DNA of 15,624 bases from Alphaproteobacteria bacterium (GTDB lineage: Bacteria > Pseudomonadota > Alphaproteobacteria > RF32 > CAG-239), in NCBI GenBank assembly GCA_017452115.1, contig JAFTNB010000140.1, forward strand, positions 1 to 15,624, read 5' to 3'. Every line of letters begins with the position of its first letter. Within the stretch, counting starts at the first letter, position 1. Shown here piece by piece: positions 14,540 through 15,624 of this stretch. The notes under the pieces were generated by a model. That model was not told where the DNA came from, did no database searches, and saw nothing but the letters and a program-made list of their open reading frames with translations. The position numbers were made by a program, and so were the translations under genes.

Positions 14540-15624
14540 TTATTCTTTATTTTCAGCAGCCTTTTGCTTCATAAATTTTTCTAACCAATGGATATTGTAC
14601 TGTCCATCAATAAATTCAGCTTGAGAAATAATTTCTTGATGCAAAGGAATTGTTGTTTGGACACCATCAATTACAAATTCCTCCAAAGCTCTGCGCAAAC
14701 GCATTAATGCCGCATTTCTGGTTTTTCCATGAACAATAAGTTTGGCAATCATGCTGTCATAAAAAGGAGGAATCGAATAACCAGAATAAATTTCCGAATC
14801 AACACGAATCCCCAGCCCTCCAGGAGCATGCCACTCTGTAATCTTACCGGGGCAAGGAGCAAATGTTTCCGGATTTTCTGCATTAATACGACATTCAATT
14901 GCATGTCCGCTAAACTGAATCTCATCTTGAGTATATCCAAGAGTTGCACCGCTGGCAATACGAATCTGTTCGCGTACAATATCTATGCCGCTAATAGCTT
15001 CCGTAATCGGATGCTCTACTTGCAAACGAGTATTCATCTCAAGAAAATAAAATTTGCCATCTTCAAACATAAACTCAAGTGTTCCGGCGTTAGTATATCC
15101 TATTTTCTCAATTGCTTTTCGCACAATTTCACCAATTTCCTGACGTTGTTGTTGGTTTAGCGCCGGAGAAGGACATTCTTCAATAACTTTTTGGTGATTT
15201 CGCTGAATAGAACAATCTCGCTCGCCCAAATGAACAACGTTACCATATTTATCAGCTAAAACCTGCATTTCGATATGGCGCGGATTTTGCAGATATTTTT
15301 CCATATATACAACATCACTCGGGAAAGCAGCTTTTGCTTCTGCTTTGGCCATCGTATAGGCTTCTTTAATTTCATCATCATTAAAAGCGGTTTTCATACC
15401 TTTACCACCACCGCCATCTTTAGCTTTAATAATGACAGGATAGCCAATTTTATTTGCCCATTCGATTGCATGTTCTACGCTTTCAAGTGCCGGACTTCCC
15501 GGGGTTACAGGCAAACCAGCCTCAATTGCGGCTTTACGAGCAGTAATTTTATCTCCCATTAACCGCATTTGTTCTACAGTAGGACCAATAAATGCAATAC
15601 CATGGGCTTCTACCATCTCCGCAA
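14540..15624 (-). CDS. accC: AccC, biotin carboxylase subunit of acetyl-CoA carboxylase (5' end cut by window)
   Basis: About 361 residues are visible and open to the right edge; the N-terminal roughly 85-90 residues (the nucleotide-binding start of a 447-residue-class protein) lie outside. Visible ATP-grasp and biotin-carboxylase features are AFIGPT and the following helix, the glycine-rich ATP loop KAKDGGGGKGMK, MEKYLQNPRHIEMQVLAD, ERDCSIQRNHQKVIEECPSP (the catalytic region), EMNTRLQVEHPITEAISG (metal and bicarbonate-binding Glu, Asn and Arg), and RVDSEIYSGYSIPPFYDSMI (the Arg that holds the reaction intermediate). The enzyme carboxylates biotin on AccB with ATP and bicarbonate, the first step of fatty-acid synthesis. 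Its usual partner accB should lie just upstream, beyond the window. The end KQKAAENKE is short of pyruvate carboxylase or propionyl-CoA carboxylase extensions, which favours a stand-alone AccC. The gene is bounded on its 3' side by the shared terminator. Confidence 0.96.
   Translation of the reverse strand, partial: AEMVEAHGIAFIGPTVEQMRLMGDKITARKAAIEAGLPVTPGSPALESVEHAIEWANKIGYPVIIKAKDGGGGKGMKTAFNDDEIKEAYTMAKAEAKAAFPSDVVYMEKYLQNPRHIEMQVLADKYGNVVHLGERDCSIQRNHQKVIEECPSPALNQQQRQEIGEIVRKAIEKIGYTNAGTLEFMFEDGKFYFLEMNTRLQVEHPITEAISGIDIVREQIRIASGATLGYTQDEIQFSGHAIECRINAENPETFAPCPGKITEWHAPGGLGIRVDSEIYSGYSIPPFYDSMIAKLIVHGKTRNAALMRLRRALEEFVIDGVQTTIPLHQEIISQAEFIDGQYNIHWLEKFMKQKAAENKE

Noticed and set aside
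14729..15160. Open frame of 143 codons on the plus strand opposite accC
   Set aside because: It is antisense to conserved biotin-carboxylase motifs and shows no domain of its own.
1..15624. CRISPR array, insertion sequence, prophage or tRNA
   Set aside because: No regularly spaced repeats, transposase, integrase or cloverleaf-like sequence was noticed; nearly all bases fall in recognised genes.

Overview
The window looks like a piece of chromosome from an AT-rich alphaproteobacterium. The lineage call rests on gene content. There is a FlbD-type sigma-54 activator with the characteristic 'AIKAGAKEYIPLPPDAELI' receiver end, a FlaF flagellin-regulation protein, and an FzlA-like GST-fold division protein, all of which are alphaproteobacterial signatures. 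The genus cannot be named from the sequence alone. Nothing suggests a plasmid, prophage or insertion sequence. No rRNA, tRNA, CRISPR array or long repeat was seen.

Positions 1 to about 11785 (minus strand) hold one dense flagellar gene chain, read right to left: fliF, fliG, fliH, fliN, flbD, flhA, flhF, flhG, a FliK-like gene, and a J-domain membrane protein that runs off the left edge. Gaps are about 10-40 bp, and the last three genes overlap (8 bp, then an ATGA overlap), so this is probably one operon. It encodes the MS ring (FliF), part of the rotor/C-ring (FliG, FliN), the export-ATPase regulator (FliH), the export-gate core (FlhA), the pair that sets flagellar position and number (FlhF GTPase, FlhG ATPase), and the transcriptional activator that times flagellar class expression (FlbD). 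FliI, FliJ, FliM, FliP/Q/R, FlhB, flagellin and FliX are absent here and must lie elsewhere if the flagellum is functional.

Positions 11889 to 13965 (minus strand) hold three genes: a small lipoprotein translationally coupled to an upstream fzlA-like gene, and an isolated periplasmic solute-binding-like protein. FzlA works with FtsZ in division, so division and flagellar genes are adjacent here.

Positions 13966-14073 form a very AT-rich divergent promoter region with a nested inverted repeat. To its right is a solitary flaF on the plus strand. A strong two-way terminator at 14483-14525 separates it from accC (biotin carboxylase of acetyl-CoA carboxylase, minus strand), which is cut by the right edge.

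No intergenic stretch exceeds about 110 bp. The window is mostly a recognisable flagellar locus. The least understood parts are the FliK-like and J-domain/SH3 genes at the tail of the operon, the small lipoprotein coupled to fzlA, and the orphan solute-binding protein.
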